A DNA stretch of 64,000 nt from an actinobacterium LLX17 (GCA_000471045.1 KI301992.1:2178060-2242059); one strand, 5' to 3'. Positions 33,966 through 43,678 are shown, counted from the first letter of the stretch. Made by a program: numbers and translations. Notes: a model not told the origin generated them from the letters alone.

Positions 33966-34685
33966 ATGTCGCACCTGCTCCTGCTCACGAAGAGCACGCA
34001 GTCGTCCGTGGAGGTCCTGCCCGCGCTGGCGTTGCTGCCGCACCACGTCCGGATCCTTCCGGCCGAGGCCAGCGCCCTGATCGACGCCCCCGCCTGCGAC
34101 GCGGTGCTGGTCGACGGCCGGCACGACCTCGCCCAGGTCCGCAGCCTCACGCGGGTCATCCGCACCACCGGCGTCGAGTGCCCCCTGATCGTCATCCTGA
34201 CCGAAGGCGGGCTGGCCGTGGCCGCCGCCGACTGGGGCATGGACGACGTCATCCTCACGACCGCCGGCCCCGCCGAGCTCGAGGCACGTCTGCGGCTCGG
34301 CATCGGCCGCGTCGCCGCCGCCAGCGACTCCGCCGGCGACAGTCACGTCATCTCCACCAGCGGTCTGGTCGTCGACGACGCCACCTACACGGCCAAGCTC
34401 GAGGGCCGCTCGCTCGACCTGACGTTCAAGGAGTTCGAGCTCCTGAAGTTCCTGGCCCAGCACCCCGGACGGGTGTTCACCCGCCAGCAGCTGCTGCAGG
34501 AGGTCTGGGGCTACGACTACTTCGGTGGCACCCGCACCGTCGACGTCCACGTGCGGCGCCTCCGCGCCAAGCTGGGCACCGACCACGAGACCCTCATCGG
34601 CACGGTCCGCAACGTCGGCTACCGCTTCGTGTCCACCAAGACCGAAGCCCCGAAGGACTCGTCAACCCCCGCCAGCACGGCCTGA
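33966..34685 (+). CDS. glnR: GlnR-type OmpR-family response regulator
   Basis: This 239-residue regulator resembles the actinobacterial nitrogen regulator GlnR. It has an atypical receiver ([32 protein letters not shown]) and a C-terminal OmpR winged helix ([37 protein letters not shown]). Position before mshD supports the assignment. GGAGG precedes the ATG. The stop overlaps the next start (TGATG), so accD and mshD are translated in series. Control of nitrogen genes is by family; direct control of its own operon is not shown. Confidence 0.88.
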   Translation: MSHLLLLTKSTQSSVEVLPALALLPHHVRILPAEASALIDAPACDAVLVDGRHDLAQVRSLTRVIRTTGVECPLIVILTEGGLAVAAADWGMDDVILTTAGPAELEARLRLGIGRVAAASDSAGDSHVISTSGLVVDDATYTAKLEGRSLDLTFKEFELLKFLAQHPGRVFTRQQLLQEVWGYDYFGGTRTVDVHVRRLRAKLGTDHETLIGTVRNVGYRFVSTKTEAPKDSSTPASTA

Positions 34686-36109
34686 TGGGGCACCTGACGT
34701 CGCACGACCTCATCGAGCTCGTCCTCGACGCGGGGTCGGTCCAGTCCTGGGACGAGCCGATCGACATCAGCGGTCATCCCGAGACCTACCGGCGCGAGCT
34801 CGAGTCCGCCGCCGAGCGCGCCGGCACCGACGAGTCGGTCGTGACCGGACGCGCCACCATGCACGGACGCCCCGTCGCCTTCGTCGTGAACGAGTTCCGC
34901 TTCCTGGCGGGCTCGATCGGCCGCGCAGCCGGCGACCGCATCGTGGCCGCGGTGCGACGCGCGACCGCCGAGGGACTGCCGATCCTGGCCGCCACCGCCT
35001 CGGGCGGCACACGCATGCAGGAGGGCACCCCCGCCTTCGTCCGGATGATCGACATCAGCCGCGCCATCATGGACCACCGCGCCGCCGGCCTCCCGTACCT
35101 CGTCTACCTGCGGCACCCCACCACCGGTGGCGTCTTCGCCTCGTGGGGCTCGCTCGGGCACATCCGCATCGCCGAGCCCGGCGCCCTCGTCGGCTTCCTC
35201 GGCCCGAAGGTCTACGAGCTGCTGAACGGCACCCCGTTCCCCGCCGGCGTGCAGACCTCCGACAACCTCGTGCGGCACGGCATCGTCGACGCCGTCGTGC
35301 TGCCCGAGGAGCTGCCGACCATGGTCGACCGCACCCTCGCGCTCCTGGTCGACGGCCCCCAGCCGCGATCGCTCGAGCCCCGGCACGGCACCGTCGAGCG
35401 ACGGCTCGACACCTGGGAGTCGATCCAGCTCACCCGCACCGCGCACCGGGCCGGCGTCCGCGAGGTGCTGCGCTACGGCAGCGACGCGACCGTCCGACTG
35501 CAGGGCACCGGCGAGGGTGAGCGCGACGCGACGATGCTCGTGGCGTTCGCGCGGCTCGACGGCCAGCCGTGCGTCGTGATCGGACAGGACCGTTCGACCC
35601 AGACGCCCGAGCACCCCATGGGTCCGGGCGCCCTCCGCGAGGCCCGGCGCGGCATGGAGCTCGCCGACGAGCTCGGACTCCCGCTGGTGTCGTTCATCGA
35701 CACCCCCGGCGCGGAGCTGTCGGCCTCGGCCGAGCAGGGCGCCATCGCCGGCGAGATCGCCCGCTGCATCAGCCGGATGTCGACGCTGAAGGTGCCCACC
35801 GTCTCGGTCCTGCTGGGACAGGGCTGCGGTGGCGGGGCGCTGGCGCTGCTGCCGGCCGACGTCGTGGTGGCCACCGAGAACGCCTGGCTGTCACCGCTGC
35901 CGCCCGAGGGCGCCAGCGCGATCGTGCACGGCGACGTCGAGCACGCCGCCGAGATGGCCGTGGCCCAGCAGGTCGGTGCGATCGAGCTGCACCAGCAGGG
36001 CGTCGTCCATCACCTCGTGCGCGAGTACGCCGACGACGATCCCGAGAGCTTGGCGCGCGCCGTCGTCGCCGAGGTCGCCGCCCAGCTCGAGACGCTGCGC
36101 ACCCGATGA
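34685..36109 (+). CDS. acyl-CoA carboxylase carboxyltransferase, fused beta-alpha (AccD3-like)
   Basis: This 474-residue protein carries two crotonase-fold halves. The first (AccD-like) has ILAATASGGTRMQEG and GGVFASWGSLGHIRIAEPGALVGFLGP. The second (AccA-like) has LPLVSFIDTPGAELSASAEQGAIAGEIAR and VPTVSVLLGQGCGGGALAL. It should transfer carboxyl from biotin to an acyl-CoA, as in mycobacterial AccD3. The N-terminal zinc ribbon of AccD is absent. It is coupled at both ends to glnR and mshD, an unusual insertion in that conserved pair. The biotin carrier partner is elsewhere. Confidence 0.9.
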   Translation: MGHLTSHDLIELVLDAGSVQSWDEPIDISGHPETYRRELESAAERAGTDESVVTGRATMHGRPVAFVVNEFRFLAGSIGRAAGDRIVAAVRRATAEGLPILAATASGGTRMQEGTPAFVRMIDISRAIMDHRAAGLPYLVYLRHPTTGGVFASWGSLGHIRIAEPGALVGFLGPKVYELLNGTPFPAGVQTSDNLVRHGIVDAVVLPEELPTMVDRTLALLVDGPQPRSLEPRHGTVERRLDTWESIQLTRTAHRAGVREVLRYGSDATVRLQGTGEGERDATMLVAFARLDGQPCVVIGQDRSTQTPEHPMGPGALREARRGMELADELGLPLVSFIDTPGAELSASAEQGAIAGEIARCISRMSTLKVPTVSVLLGQGCGGGALALLPADVVVATENAWLSPLPPEGASAIVHGDVEHAAEMAVAQQVGAIELHQQGVVHHLVREYADDDPESLARAVVAEVAAQLETLRTR

Positions 36110-36906
36110 GCATCACCGAGGTGGCGCAGCGCGCGAGCGAGTTCGACCACGTCGCGCCGCTGAACGAGTCGAGCCTGCTCGCGATCGCCGCGGGCGAGAC
36201 CCCGCGGGTCGACCTGCAGGTGACGGCCGGGACCGAGGTCGTCGCCGTGGGCTACGCGGCCGGTGACGCCCCGGTCGAGCTGGTGGTCGACCCCCGCTTC
36301 CGGCGCGGTGGTCTCGGTCACCGACTCGCCACCTCCCTGCTCGATGACGGCGACACGCGCTTCTGGGCCCACGGCGACCTGCCCCCCGCCCAGGCCCTCG
36401 CACGTCGCCTCGGGCTGCGGGCCGAACGCACGCTGCTCGTGCTGCGACGCGAGGCCGGCGGGCCGGTGGAGCTGCGCGTGCCCGAGGGCGTGACGATCAG
36501 GACCTTCACCGAGTCCGACGTCGACGCCGTGGTGGCCGTCAACGGACGCGCCTTCGCGCAGCACCCCGAGCAGGGTGCGATGGACCGCGCCGACTTCGTG
36601 CGGCGAGCGTCCTCAGCGTGGTTCGACCCCGACGGGATCTTCGTCGCCGAGCGTGACGGCGAGGTCGTCGGCTTCCACTGGACCAAGGTCGAGAACGGGG
36701 TGGGCGAGGTCTACGTCGTCGGCGTCGATCCCGCCGAGCAGGGCACCGGTCTCGGTACGGCGCTCACCGCGCGCGGCCTGCAGCACCTCGACGAGCTCGT
36801 CCCGGTCGTCGACCTCTACGTCGAGGGCGACAACGCTCCTGCGCTCGCGGTCTACCGCCGCCTCGGCTTCACCGAGCACGCCCGCGACGTTCTCTACACC
36901 CGCTGA
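36106..36906 (+). CDS. mshD: mycothiol synthase
   Basis: MshD acetylates Cys-GlcN-Ins with acetyl-CoA in the last step of mycothiol synthesis, the main actinobacterial thiol. The 266-residue protein has two GNAT domains. The first (1 to about 135) carries DPRFRRGGLGHRLA, and the active second (about 145-266) carries VYVVGVDPAEQGTGLGTALTARGL and DLYVEGDNAPALAVYRRLGFTEH. The start overlaps the accD stop (ATGA). Its presence confirms an actinomycete source. Confidence 0.94.
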   Translation: MSITEVAQRASEFDHVAPLNESSLLAIAAGETPRVDLQVTAGTEVVAVGYAAGDAPVELVVDPRFRRGGLGHRLATSLLDDGDTRFWAHGDLPPAQALARRLGLRAERTLLVLRREAGGPVELRVPEGVTIRTFTESDVDAVVAVNGRAFAQHPEQGAMDRADFVRRASSAWFDPDGIFVAERDGEVVGFHWTKVENGVGEVYVVGVDPAEQGTGLGTALTARGLQHLDELVPVVDLYVEGDNAPALAVYRRLGFTEHARDVLYTR

Positions 36907-36922
36907 CCGCGGGGCGGCGAGG

Positions 36923-37963
36923 TCAGCTGAGGCCGCGCTGCAGGGCTGCGCTGAGGCGGGCGATGGCGGCGGGCGCCGAGCGGCCGAACGAGACCATCGA
37001 CGCGAAGCCGTGGATCAGCCCCTCCTCGCAGTGGTGCTCGACCTGCACCCCCGCCTCGCGCATGAGCTCGGCGTAGGCGTCGCCCTCGTCGAGCAGGGGG
37101 TCGAACCCCGCCGTCACGACGTACGCCGGAGCGACACCGGAGACGTCGCCCCGCAAGGGTGACAGCCGCGGGTCGGCACGGTCCTCGTCGCCGACCAGGT
37201 AGTTGTCCTCGGCCTTGTCCATGAAGCCCGACGTCAGGTAGAAGCCCGTGCCGTAGCGATGGCGGCTCGGCGCCCGCTCGGCGAAGTCGGTGGCGGGGTA
37301 GATGAGCAGCTGGAACGCCGGCGGCACGCCGTCCTCGCGGGCTGCCCGCTGGGCCACTCCGGCCGCCAGGTTGCCACCCGCGCTGTCGCCGCCCACGGCG
37401 ATGCGGTCGGGCTGGATGGCCAGCGCCGCGGCGTGGTCGCGCACCCAGGTCCAGGCGGCCCAGGCGTCGTCGGTGGCCGCCGGGAATGGGGCCTCGGGCG
37501 CGAGCCGGTAGTCGACCGCGACGACCCGCACCTGGGCCTGCTCGGCCAACGCGCGGCACAGGGCGTCGTGGCTCTCGAGGTCGCCGTAGATCCAGCCGCC
37601 CCCGTGGTAGAACACCAGCGCCGCCGACGACCCGGACATGCCCCGCGGGGTGTAGAAGCGCAGGCCCAGCGGACCGGCCGGGCCGTCGATGGTGCGGTCG
37701 GTCACCGCGCCGATCGGCGGCGTTCCTCCAGCCACCTGGGCCTGCGAGCGCAAGATGCGGCGGCCGCGCGAGATGGGCACGTCCTCGACCGAGGGGCCCT
37801 CGAGCTTCTGCAGGCGCAGCAGCACCTGCATCTCGGGATCGAGGCGCTTGCCGTCGACCACGACGGGCTTGCCCGCCACGGCCGAGACGAAGGGCTTGAG
37901 CTGCATGGCGCCCCGCGCGACGGACCCGCGGAGATCGGCCACCAGGCGCGCGGCTGCTGTCAT
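36923..37963 (-). CDS. alpha/beta hydrolase, HSL-type esterase/lipase
   Basis: This 346-residue carboxylesterase is of the hormone-sensitive-lipase family. It has the oxyanion motif HGGG (120-123), nucleophile S194 in GGDSAGG, the acid in FDPLLDE (286-292) and His317 in GLIHGF. A 70-residue N-terminal cap region precedes the core. No signal peptide is seen. It converges on mshD and is divergent from ppk. The substrate is unknown; such enzymes act on short-chain acyl esters. Confidence 0.92.
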   Translation of the reverse strand: MTAAARLVADLRGSVARGAMQLKPFVSAVAGKPVVVDGKRLDPEMQVLLRLQKLEGPSVEDVPISRGRRILRSQAQVAGGTPPIGAVTDRTIDGPAGPLGLRFYTPRGMSGSSAALVFYHGGGWIYGDLESHDALCRALAEQAQVRVVAVDYRLAPEAPFPAATDDAWAAWTWVRDHAAALAIQPDRIAVGGDSAGGNLAAGVAQRAAREDGVPPAFQLLIYPATDFAERAPSRHRYGTGFYLTSGFMDKAEDNYLVGDEDRADPRLSPLRGDVSGVAPAYVVTAGFDPLLDEGDAYAELMREAGVQVEHHCEEGLIHGFASMVSFGRSAPAAIARLSAALQRGLS

Positions 37964-38028
37964 GACGGAAAGGTATCGCAGCGCGCCGAGTTCACCGGGC
38001 GTCCACCTGCTCGTGTCACGATGACCGA

Positions 38029-40176
38029 ATGGACAGTGCCGACCTCGACGCCGATCTGGACGTGCCCGACCTCTCCTCCAGCGACGAGTTCGACGTCGAT
38101 CCGCCCTTCGACACGACGTCGGACGTCCTTCCGCCTGACCGCTTCCTCGACCGCGAGCTGTCCTGGATCGCGTTCAACGCCCGCGTGCTCGAGCTGGCCC
38201 GCGACCGCGACCTCCCGCTGCTCGAGCGCGTCCGTTTCATGGCGATCTTCGCCAGCAACCTCGACGAGTTCTTCATGGTGCGCGTCGCCGGCCTCAAGCG
38301 CCGCATCGCCGCCGGCGTCGCCGTGCCGTCCACCAGCGGTCTCAGCCCCAAGGAGGTGCTGGGCCGCAGCTTCGAGGCCAGCCACGCCCTGATGGTCGAG
38401 CACGCCACCGAGCTGCACGAGCACCTCGTCGACGACCTGCGAGCCGAGGGCATCGAGCTGCTGCGTTGGGACGACCTCACCGAGGACGAGCGCGAGGGCG
38501 TCTCCACCACCTACCGCGAGCGGGTTTTTCCCGTGCTCACGCCGCTGGCGGTCGACCCGGCCCACCCGTTCCCCTACATCTCGGGCCTGTCGCTCAACCT
38601 TGCGGTCGTGCTGCGCAACCCGGGCACCGGCAAGGAGCACTTCGCCCGCGTCAAGGTGCCGCCCATCATCAACCGCTGGATGCAGGTCGGTCCGCAGCGC
38701 TTCGTGCCGCTCGAGGACGTCATGGCCGCGCACCTGCCCCTGCTGTTCCCCGGCATGGAGATCCTCGCCCACCACACCTTCCGGGTGACGCGCAACGAGG
38801 ACCTCGAGGTCGAGGAGGATGACGCCGAGAACCTGCTGAAGGCCCTCGAGCAGGAGCTGCTGCGCCGCAAGTTCGGCCCGCCCGTGCGCCTGGAGGTCGA
38901 GCACTCGATCGCCCCCGACGTGCTGGAGCTGCTGATGGACGAGCTCGGCGTGCACGCGCAGGAGGTCGTGCACCTCGACGGTCCGCTCGACCTGCGATCG
39001 CTCAACGAGATCGCCGACATCGACCGGCCCGAGCTGCAGTTCGACCCCTTCGTGGGCGGCACGCACAGCCACCTGGCCGAGGTCGAGACCTCCAGCCCGG
39101 CCGACCTCTTCAGCGCGCTGCGCAAGCGTGACGTCTTGGTGCATCACCCGTACGACTCGTTCGCCACGAGCGTGCAGCGCTTCATCGAGCAGGCGGCCGC
39201 CGATCCCAAGGTGCTGGCGATCAAGCAGACGCTGTACCGCACGTCGGGCGACTCCCCCATCATCGACTCGCTGATCGACGCGGCCCGGGCCGGCAAGCAG
39301 GTGCTGGTGCTGGTCGAGATCAAGGCGCGCTTCGACGAGCAGGCCAACATCCGGTGGGCCCGCAAGCTCGAGCGTGCGGGCTGCCACGTGGTCTACGGCA
39401 TCGTCGGCCTGAAGACGCACTGCAAGCTCGCGCTGGTGCTGCGCGACGAGCCCGACGGCCTGCGCCGCTACGCCCACATCGGCACCGGCAACTACAACCC
39501 CAAGACCGCGCGCATGTACGAGGACATCGGGCTGCTGACGGCCAACCCCGAGATCACGCACGACCTGACCGAGCTGTTCAACAACCTCTCGGGCTTCTCC
39601 CAGCAGACCGACTACCGCAAGCTGCTGGTGGCGCCGGCACGTCTGCGCGACGGCCTGGTCGAGCGCATCCGGGGCGAGATCGCGCACCACCGTGCCGGCC
39701 GCGACGCCCACATCCGCATCAAGGTGAACTCGCTGGTCGACGAGCGCATCATCGACGCGCTCTACGAGGCCTCGATGGCCGGGGTGCCGGTCGACGTCGT
39801 GGTGCGCGGCATCTGCGCCATCCGTCCGGGGGTGCCCGGGCTCAGCGAGAACGTGCGCGCCGTCAGCGTGCTCGGCCGTTTCCTCGAGCACAGCCGCGTC
39901 TACTGGTTCGCCGGTGGAGGCACCCCGGAGGCCTGGATCGGCTCGGCCGACCTCATGCACCGCAACCTCGACCGCCGCGTCGAGGTGCTGGTCGACGTCC
40001 CGTCGGCCGAGCACGTCGAGCACCTGGGCGAGATCCTGGCCACGGCGTCCGACCCCGACACCTCGTCGTGGCGGCTCGACGCCAACGGCGAGTGGCACCG
40101 GCACGTCGGCACCTGCGACCTGCAGGGCTGGCTCATCGACCGGGCCCGTCGTCGCCGCTCCCGCGCCGCGTCCTGA
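38029..40176 (+). CDS. ppk1: polyphosphate kinase 1
   Basis: PPK1 reversibly polymerises the gamma-phosphate of ATP into polyphosphate. The 715-residue protein has the N-terminal domain [16 protein letters not shown], the [18 protein letters not shown] block and the phospho-accepting H483 in HIGTGNYNP, then [11 protein letters not shown] and the C-terminal [17 protein letters not shown]. An extra acidic 35-residue N-terminus is present. ATG 38029 is used. It opens a phosphate-metabolism region with mutT1 and pst downstream, matching mycobacterial ppk1-mutT1 order. Confidence 0.97.
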   Translation: MDSADLDADLDVPDLSSSDEFDVDPPFDTTSDVLPPDRFLDRELSWIAFNARVLELARDRDLPLLERVRFMAIFASNLDEFFMVRVAGLKRRIAAGVAVPSTSGLSPKEVLGRSFEASHALMVEHATELHEHLVDDLRAEGIELLRWDDLTEDEREGVSTTYRERVFPVLTPLAVDPAHPFPYISGLSLNLAVVLRNPGTGKEHFARVKVPPIINRWMQVGPQRFVPLEDVMAAHLPLLFPGMEILAHHTFRVTRNEDLEVEEDDAENLLKALEQELLRRKFGPPVRLEVEHSIAPDVLELLMDELGVHAQEVVHLDGPLDLRSLNEIADIDRPELQFDPFVGGTHSHLAEVETSSPADLFSALRKRDVLVHHPYDSFATSVQRFIEQAAADPKVLAIKQTLYRTSGDSPIIDSLIDAARAGKQVLVLVEIKARFDEQANIRWARKLERAGCHVVYGIVGLKTHCKLALVLRDEPDGLRRYAHIGTGNYNPKTARMYEDIGLLTANPEITHDLTELFNNLSGFSQQTDYRKLLVAPARLRDGLVERIRGEIAHHRAGRDAHIRIKVNSLVDERIIDALYEASMAGVPVDVVVRGICAIRPGVPGLSENVRAVSVLGRFLEHSRVYWFAGGGTPEAWIGSADLMHRNLDRRVEVLVDVPSAEHVEHLGEILATASDPDTSSWRLDANGEWHRHVGTCDLQGWLIDRARRRRSRAAS

Positions 40177-40188
40177 CCGGTAGACCTC

Positions 40189-40233
40189 GTGTCAGCAGGC
40201 CCCGTGTCAGCAAGCCCAGTGTCAGCAGGCAGC
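40189..40233. repeat. three 15-bp tandem repeats after ppk1
   Basis: The unit GTGTCAGCAGGCCCC occurs at 40189, 40204 and 40219 with small changes. The last copy runs into the 3' end of the convergent gene. It is a short minisatellite that may vary between strains. Confidence 0.6.
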
Positions 40234-41352
40234 AGGCAGGAACGGGCCGCGGGCGGCCATCAGCGCCACGGCGCGCGGCTGCAGCGTGAAGTCCAGCACC
40301 GCCACCGAGCCGTCGGCGCGGGCGTCGATCAGCTCGATCGTGTCCTCGACGGTGCCGCTCTGGCCGATGAACGGGCCCGTGGCCAATGCGGCACGGACGC
40401 CGGCTTGGTCGGCCGCCAGGGCCCCTCCGTCGAGCGCCAGCGCGAGGCGGAACACGTCGTCCTCGCCACCGGCCCTGCCCCCTCCGCTGGCACTGTCCCC
40501 TCCGCCGGCAGTGCTGGCATCGATGCCGCGGGCGAGCCACCGGTACTCGCGGAGCTCTCCGGCGCCCTGCACCGCCGCAGCCGCCTGCGCGACCACGTCG
40601 CCGGAGCCCTGCGCCGGGTCGGTGGACGCGCAGCCGATGGCACCGCTCTGCAGCAGCACGGTGTCGAGGCCGTCCAGCTCGCGCGCCAGCTGCACCAGCC
40701 CGGGATCGGCCGCCGCGCCGCGCACCTCGCCCTCACTGACCGCTGCCAGCCGCGCGGCGTGCTCGGCCGACGACGAGACGATGGCGACGCCACGGCTCGG
40801 GAGCAGGCGCACGTTCCGGTACAGCTCGGCCGAGCCCAGGCCGGCCGACCCGATGCCCTCCTGTCGCAGGACCGAGGGCTCGATGGTCCAGAGGTCGGAG
40901 TCGTCCTCGCGCACCCAGCCACCGGCCTCGAGCCGCTCCTCGGTCTCCGCGATGCCCGTCGGCAGGCCCACCAGCAGGGCGCCCTCGCTGGCCGCCTGCA
41001 CGTAGGCCTCCCAGGCGACCGTCGCGGGACTCCAGCCCAGCAGGTCGCCGATCACCGTCGTGCCGTCGACCAGCACCGACCGGGTCGAGAGATCGGCCGC
41101 TGCGGCGTCGGACACCAGCTGCTGCCGCTCGGCGTCGTCGAGCTCATCGCCTCGCTGCCCGCCCGCCAGCTGCTCCCGCAGGGCCGACCAGTCGGTGACG
41201 TCGATGCTCTGCAGGTCGGCGGGGGCCACGGCGAGCGCCGCCGTGAGGGCTCCGTCCGTCGCGCCGTCCGCGGCCGGGCGGGCCGAGACCCACACCCCCG
41301 TCACGATCGTGACCACGAGCACCAGCAGCGCGGTCGGTCGGAGAGCTCCCAC
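40222..41352 (-). CDS. hypothetical exported/membrane-anchored protein
   Basis: This 376-residue protein has an N-terminal hydrophobic segment (about 6-26, a signal anchor or uncleaved signal) and an acidic Ala-rich outside part, with no family I recognise. It contains a Gly/Ser-rich linker (GGGDSASGGGRAGG) near 300 and ends in Cys. Start GTG 41352 has GGAGGG upstream; the longer frame would run into the mutT1 promoter. It lies between ppk1 and mutT1, which are adjacent in mycobacteria. Confidence 0.65.
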   Translation of the reverse strand: MGALRPTALLVLVVTIVTGVWVSARPAADGATDGALTAALAVAPADLQSIDVTDWSALREQLAGGQRGDELDDAERQQLVSDAAAADLSTRSVLVDGTTVIGDLLGWSPATVAWEAYVQAASEGALLVGLPTGIAETEERLEAGGWVREDDSDLWTIEPSVLRQEGIGSAGLGSAELYRNVRLLPSRGVAIVSSSAEHAARLAAVSEGEVRGAAADPGLVQLARELDGLDTVLLQSGAIGCASTDPAQGSGDVVAQAAAAVQGAGELREYRWLARGIDASTAGGGDSASGGGRAGGEDDVFRLALALDGGALAADQAGVRAALATGPFIGQSGTVEDTIELIDARADGSVAVLDFTLQPRAVALMAARGPFLPAAC

Positions 41353-41431
41353 GGGTGTCACCCTCCGTCTCCCACTCCGTCCCACGAGGCACCTCGGCCG
41401 GGACATGGCTGTCGGAAGGGACAATACGTCC

Positions 41432-42304
41432 ATGGCACGTGAACGGACCATCGTGGCGGCCGGCGGAGTCGTCTGGCGCCCCCGTCCGGGCTCGGACGAC
41501 GGGGTCGAGCTCCTCGTCGCGCACCGGCCGCGGTACGACGACTGGTCGTTCCCCAAGGGCAAGCAGGACCCCGGCGAGACGGTGCGCACCACGGCCGTCC
41601 GCGAGATCGCGGAGGAGACCGGCTTCCACGTGCGTCTCGGCATCCCGCTCCCGCCCGTGCACTACCGGGTCGGCGCCGGGCCGAAGGTGGTGCGCTACTG
41701 GGCGGCCCGGCTGCGCCGCGACGATCCCGGCGCCTTCGTGCCCAACCGCGAGGTCGACGAGATCCGTTGGCTGCGTCCCCGCGACGCCGAGGCCCTGCTG
41801 ACGTACGAGCACGACCGGCGGCTGCTCGCCGACTTCCGCCGCGAACGCGCCGCCGGCCACCACCGGACGCGGCCGCTCGTGGTGCTGCGCCACGGCAAGG
41901 CCGTCTCCCGCAGCAAGTGGTCCGGGCCCGACACCGAACGCCCCCTCAACGGCACCGGCCAGGACCAGGCCGTCGCCCTGGCCGACGTCCTGGGGGTCTA
42001 CGCCCTCGAGCAGGTGATCACCAGCCCGGCCGAACGATGCCGGTCGACCGTCGCCCCCTTTGCGCAGCTCGCCGGGCTCCCGATCACCGAGGACCCCCGG
42101 CTCGCGGAGGACCGTCCGCCCGCCGACCTCGCGGCAGCGGTGCTCGAGGCGCTCGACCGGCCCGCGGTCGTGTGCAGCCACCGGCCCGTGCTGCCCGACG
42201 CCTTCGCCGCGCTCGACCTCTCGGCCGTCGACCTGGCACCCGGCGAGGGTGTCGTCGTGCATCACCGCGGAGGTCGCGTGGTGGCCACCGAACGTCTCGG
42301 CTGA
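41432..42304 (+). CDS. mutT1: Nudix hydrolase fused to histidine phosphatase (MutT1-like)
   Basis: This two-domain enzyme of 290 residues has an N-terminal Nudix domain with the box G-KQDPGETVRTTAV-REIAEETGF, and a C-terminal phosphoglycerate-mutase-like domain with the RHG motif in VLRHGKA. In mycobacteria MutT1 removes 8-oxo-dGTP and degrades diadenosine polyphosphates. Start is ATG 41432. The frame is open upstream, but the conserved start MARERTIVAAGGVVWR fixes it. It lies just before the pst operon. Confidence 0.93.
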   Translation: MARERTIVAAGGVVWRPRPGSDDGVELLVAHRPRYDDWSFPKGKQDPGETVRTTAVREIAEETGFHVRLGIPLPPVHYRVGAGPKVVRYWAARLRRDDPGAFVPNREVDEIRWLRPRDAEALLTYEHDRRLLADFRRERAAGHHRTRPLVVLRHGKAVSRSKWSGPDTERPLNGTGQDQAVALADVLGVYALEQVITSPAERCRSTVAPFAQLAGLPITEDPRLAEDRPPADLAAAVLEALDRPAVVCSHRPVLPDAFAALDLSAVDLAPGEGVVVHHRGGRVVATERLG

Positions 42305-42337
42305 GCACCGCCCGCAAAGCCCCCGTAAACCCGCAGC

Positions 42338-42354
42338 GTCACCTCCCCGTCACC
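42338..42354 (+). promoter_or_regulatory. secondary PHO-box-like direct repeat
   Basis: GTCACC occurs at 42338 and 42349, an 11-bp period, about 50 bp upstream of the main PHO box. It matches the PhoP direct-repeat pattern only in part. Confidence 0.35.
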
Positions 42355-42389
42355 CGTGGAGACCGGGATCACAGCGAACCGGCGACACC

Positions 42390-42418
42390 GTTCCGGGATC
42401 GTTCACCCTCCGTTCACC
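42390..42418 (+). promoter_or_regulatory. PHO box of the pst operon
   Basis: Two perfect GTTCACC units at 42401 and 42412 and a weaker GTTCCGG at 42390 form three direct repeats with an exact 11-bp period. This is the actinobacterial PhoP binding site. It lies about 75-105 nt upstream of the pstS GTG, and a -10-like TAGCGT follows at 42450. Phosphate-starvation induction of pstSCAB by PhoR/PhoP is expected. Confidence 0.85.
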
Positions 42419-42493
42419 GACGACCATCCGTCGATACACCTCCCGTGCCTAGCGTCCCGTGAGTCAGTCCCCGTCCCCTGAAGGGAACATCAC

Positions 42494-43582
42494 GTGAAGC
42501 GCAACACCATGCGTACCGCCGCTCCGGCCGCGGCCGCTCTGTCTCTTGCCCTCGTGCTCGGCGCTTGTGGTGCCGGCAACGAAGGCGACTCCGGAGGCGA
42601 CGGCGATCTCTCCGGAACCCTGAACGGCGCGGGCGCCAGCTCGCAGCAGGCCGTCGTCAACGCCTGGAAGGCTGAGTTCCAGGGCGAGAACCCCGACGCG
42701 ACGGTCAACTACGACCCGGTCGGCTCCGGCGGTGGCCGTGAGCAGTTCCTCTCCGGTGGCGTCGACTTCGCCGGTTCCGACGCGTACCTGGACGACGAGG
42801 AGCTCGTCAAGGCCGAGGAGCGTTGTGGTGGCGAGGTCATCGAGGTTCCCGTCTACGTCAGCCCCATCGCGGTGGCCTTCAACGTCGAGGGTGTCGAAGA
42901 GCTGAACCTGTCGGCCCAGAACCTCGGTGCCATCTTCGAGGGCACCATCACCAGCTGGGACGACCCGGCCCTCGTCGCCGACAACCCGGAGGCCGACCTT
43001 CCGTCCGCGCCGATCATCCCCGTGCACCGCTCGGACGACTCCGGCACCACGAAGAACTTCACCGCCTACCTCGAGGAGACCTCGGGTGGATCGTGGACCG
43101 CCGGTGAGGTCGAGACCTGGCCCACCCCCGAGGGCGAGAGCGCCCAGGGCACCGCCGGCGTGATCGATCGCGTCAAGGCCACGGCCAACTCGATCACCTA
43201 CGCCGACGCCAGCCAGGCCGGCGACCTCTCCACGGCCGCCATCAAGGTCGGCGACAGCTTCACGGAGTACTCGCCCGAGGCCGCTGCCGCGATCCTCGAG
43301 AAGTCCGCTCAGGTCGAGGGCCGCGCCGAGACCGACCTCGCCATCGCGGTCGACCGGGCCACCGAGGAGGCCGGCGTGTACCCCGTCGTCCTCGTCTCGT
43401 ACGCCATCGCCTGCCAGACCTACGAGGAGGCCGAGACGGCCGACCTCGTCAAGGGCTGGCTCGAGTACCTGGTCAGCAGCGAGGGCCAGGAGAAGGCTGC
43501 CGCGGACGCTGGCGCCGCCCCCATCGAGGGCGACATCGCCGACAAGGCCGCCTCCGCCGTCGAGACGATCTCGGCGGGCTGA
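42494..43582 (+). CDS. pstS: phosphate ABC transporter substrate-binding lipoprotein
   Basis: PstS captures phosphate outside the membrane. The 362-residue lipoprotein has lipobox VLGAC (Cys25), then GAGASSQQAVVNAW, VNYDPVGSGGGREQFLSGGVDFAGSDAYL and the phosphate loop HRSDDSGTTKNF. Start is GTG 42494, with AAGGGA 9 nt upstream. A PHO box precedes the gene. A strong hairpin separates it from pstC, which can explain higher pstS yield. Confidence 0.96.
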   Translation: MKRNTMRTAAPAAAALSLALVLGACGAGNEGDSGGDGDLSGTLNGAGASSQQAVVNAWKAEFQGENPDATVNYDPVGSGGGREQFLSGGVDFAGSDAYLDDEELVKAEERCGGEVIEVPVYVSPIAVAFNVEGVEELNLSAQNLGAIFEGTITSWDDPALVADNPEADLPSAPIIPVHRSDDSGTTKNFTAYLEETSGGSWTAGEVETWPTPEGESAQGTAGVIDRVKATANSITYADASQAGDLSTAAIKVGDSFTEYSPEAAAAILEKSAQVEGRAETDLAIAVDRATEEAGVYPVVLVSYAIACQTYEEAETADLVKGWLEYLVSSEGQEKAAADAGAAPIEGDIADKAASAVETISAG

Positions 43583-43590
43583 CACGGCTT

Positions 43591-43629
43591 GCGGGCCGGT
43601 CGGTGACTCCACGTCACCGGCCGGCCCGC
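43591..43629 (+). terminator. intra-operon hairpin between pstS and pstC
   Basis: A 17-bp stem with a single G-U-type mismatch and a 5-nt loop starts 9 nt after the pstS stop. It is probably a partial terminator or 3'-end stabiliser that raises pstS over the permease genes, as in many binding-protein operons. Confidence 0.65.
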
Positions 43630-43678
43630 ACCTCCGTCCGCAGCACCACGACCTCACCACCCTGCGAAAGGCCACGAC

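Noticed and set aside
40189..40233. Possible CRISPR-like array
   Set aside because: Three 15-bp units are contiguous without spacers and no cas genes are near.
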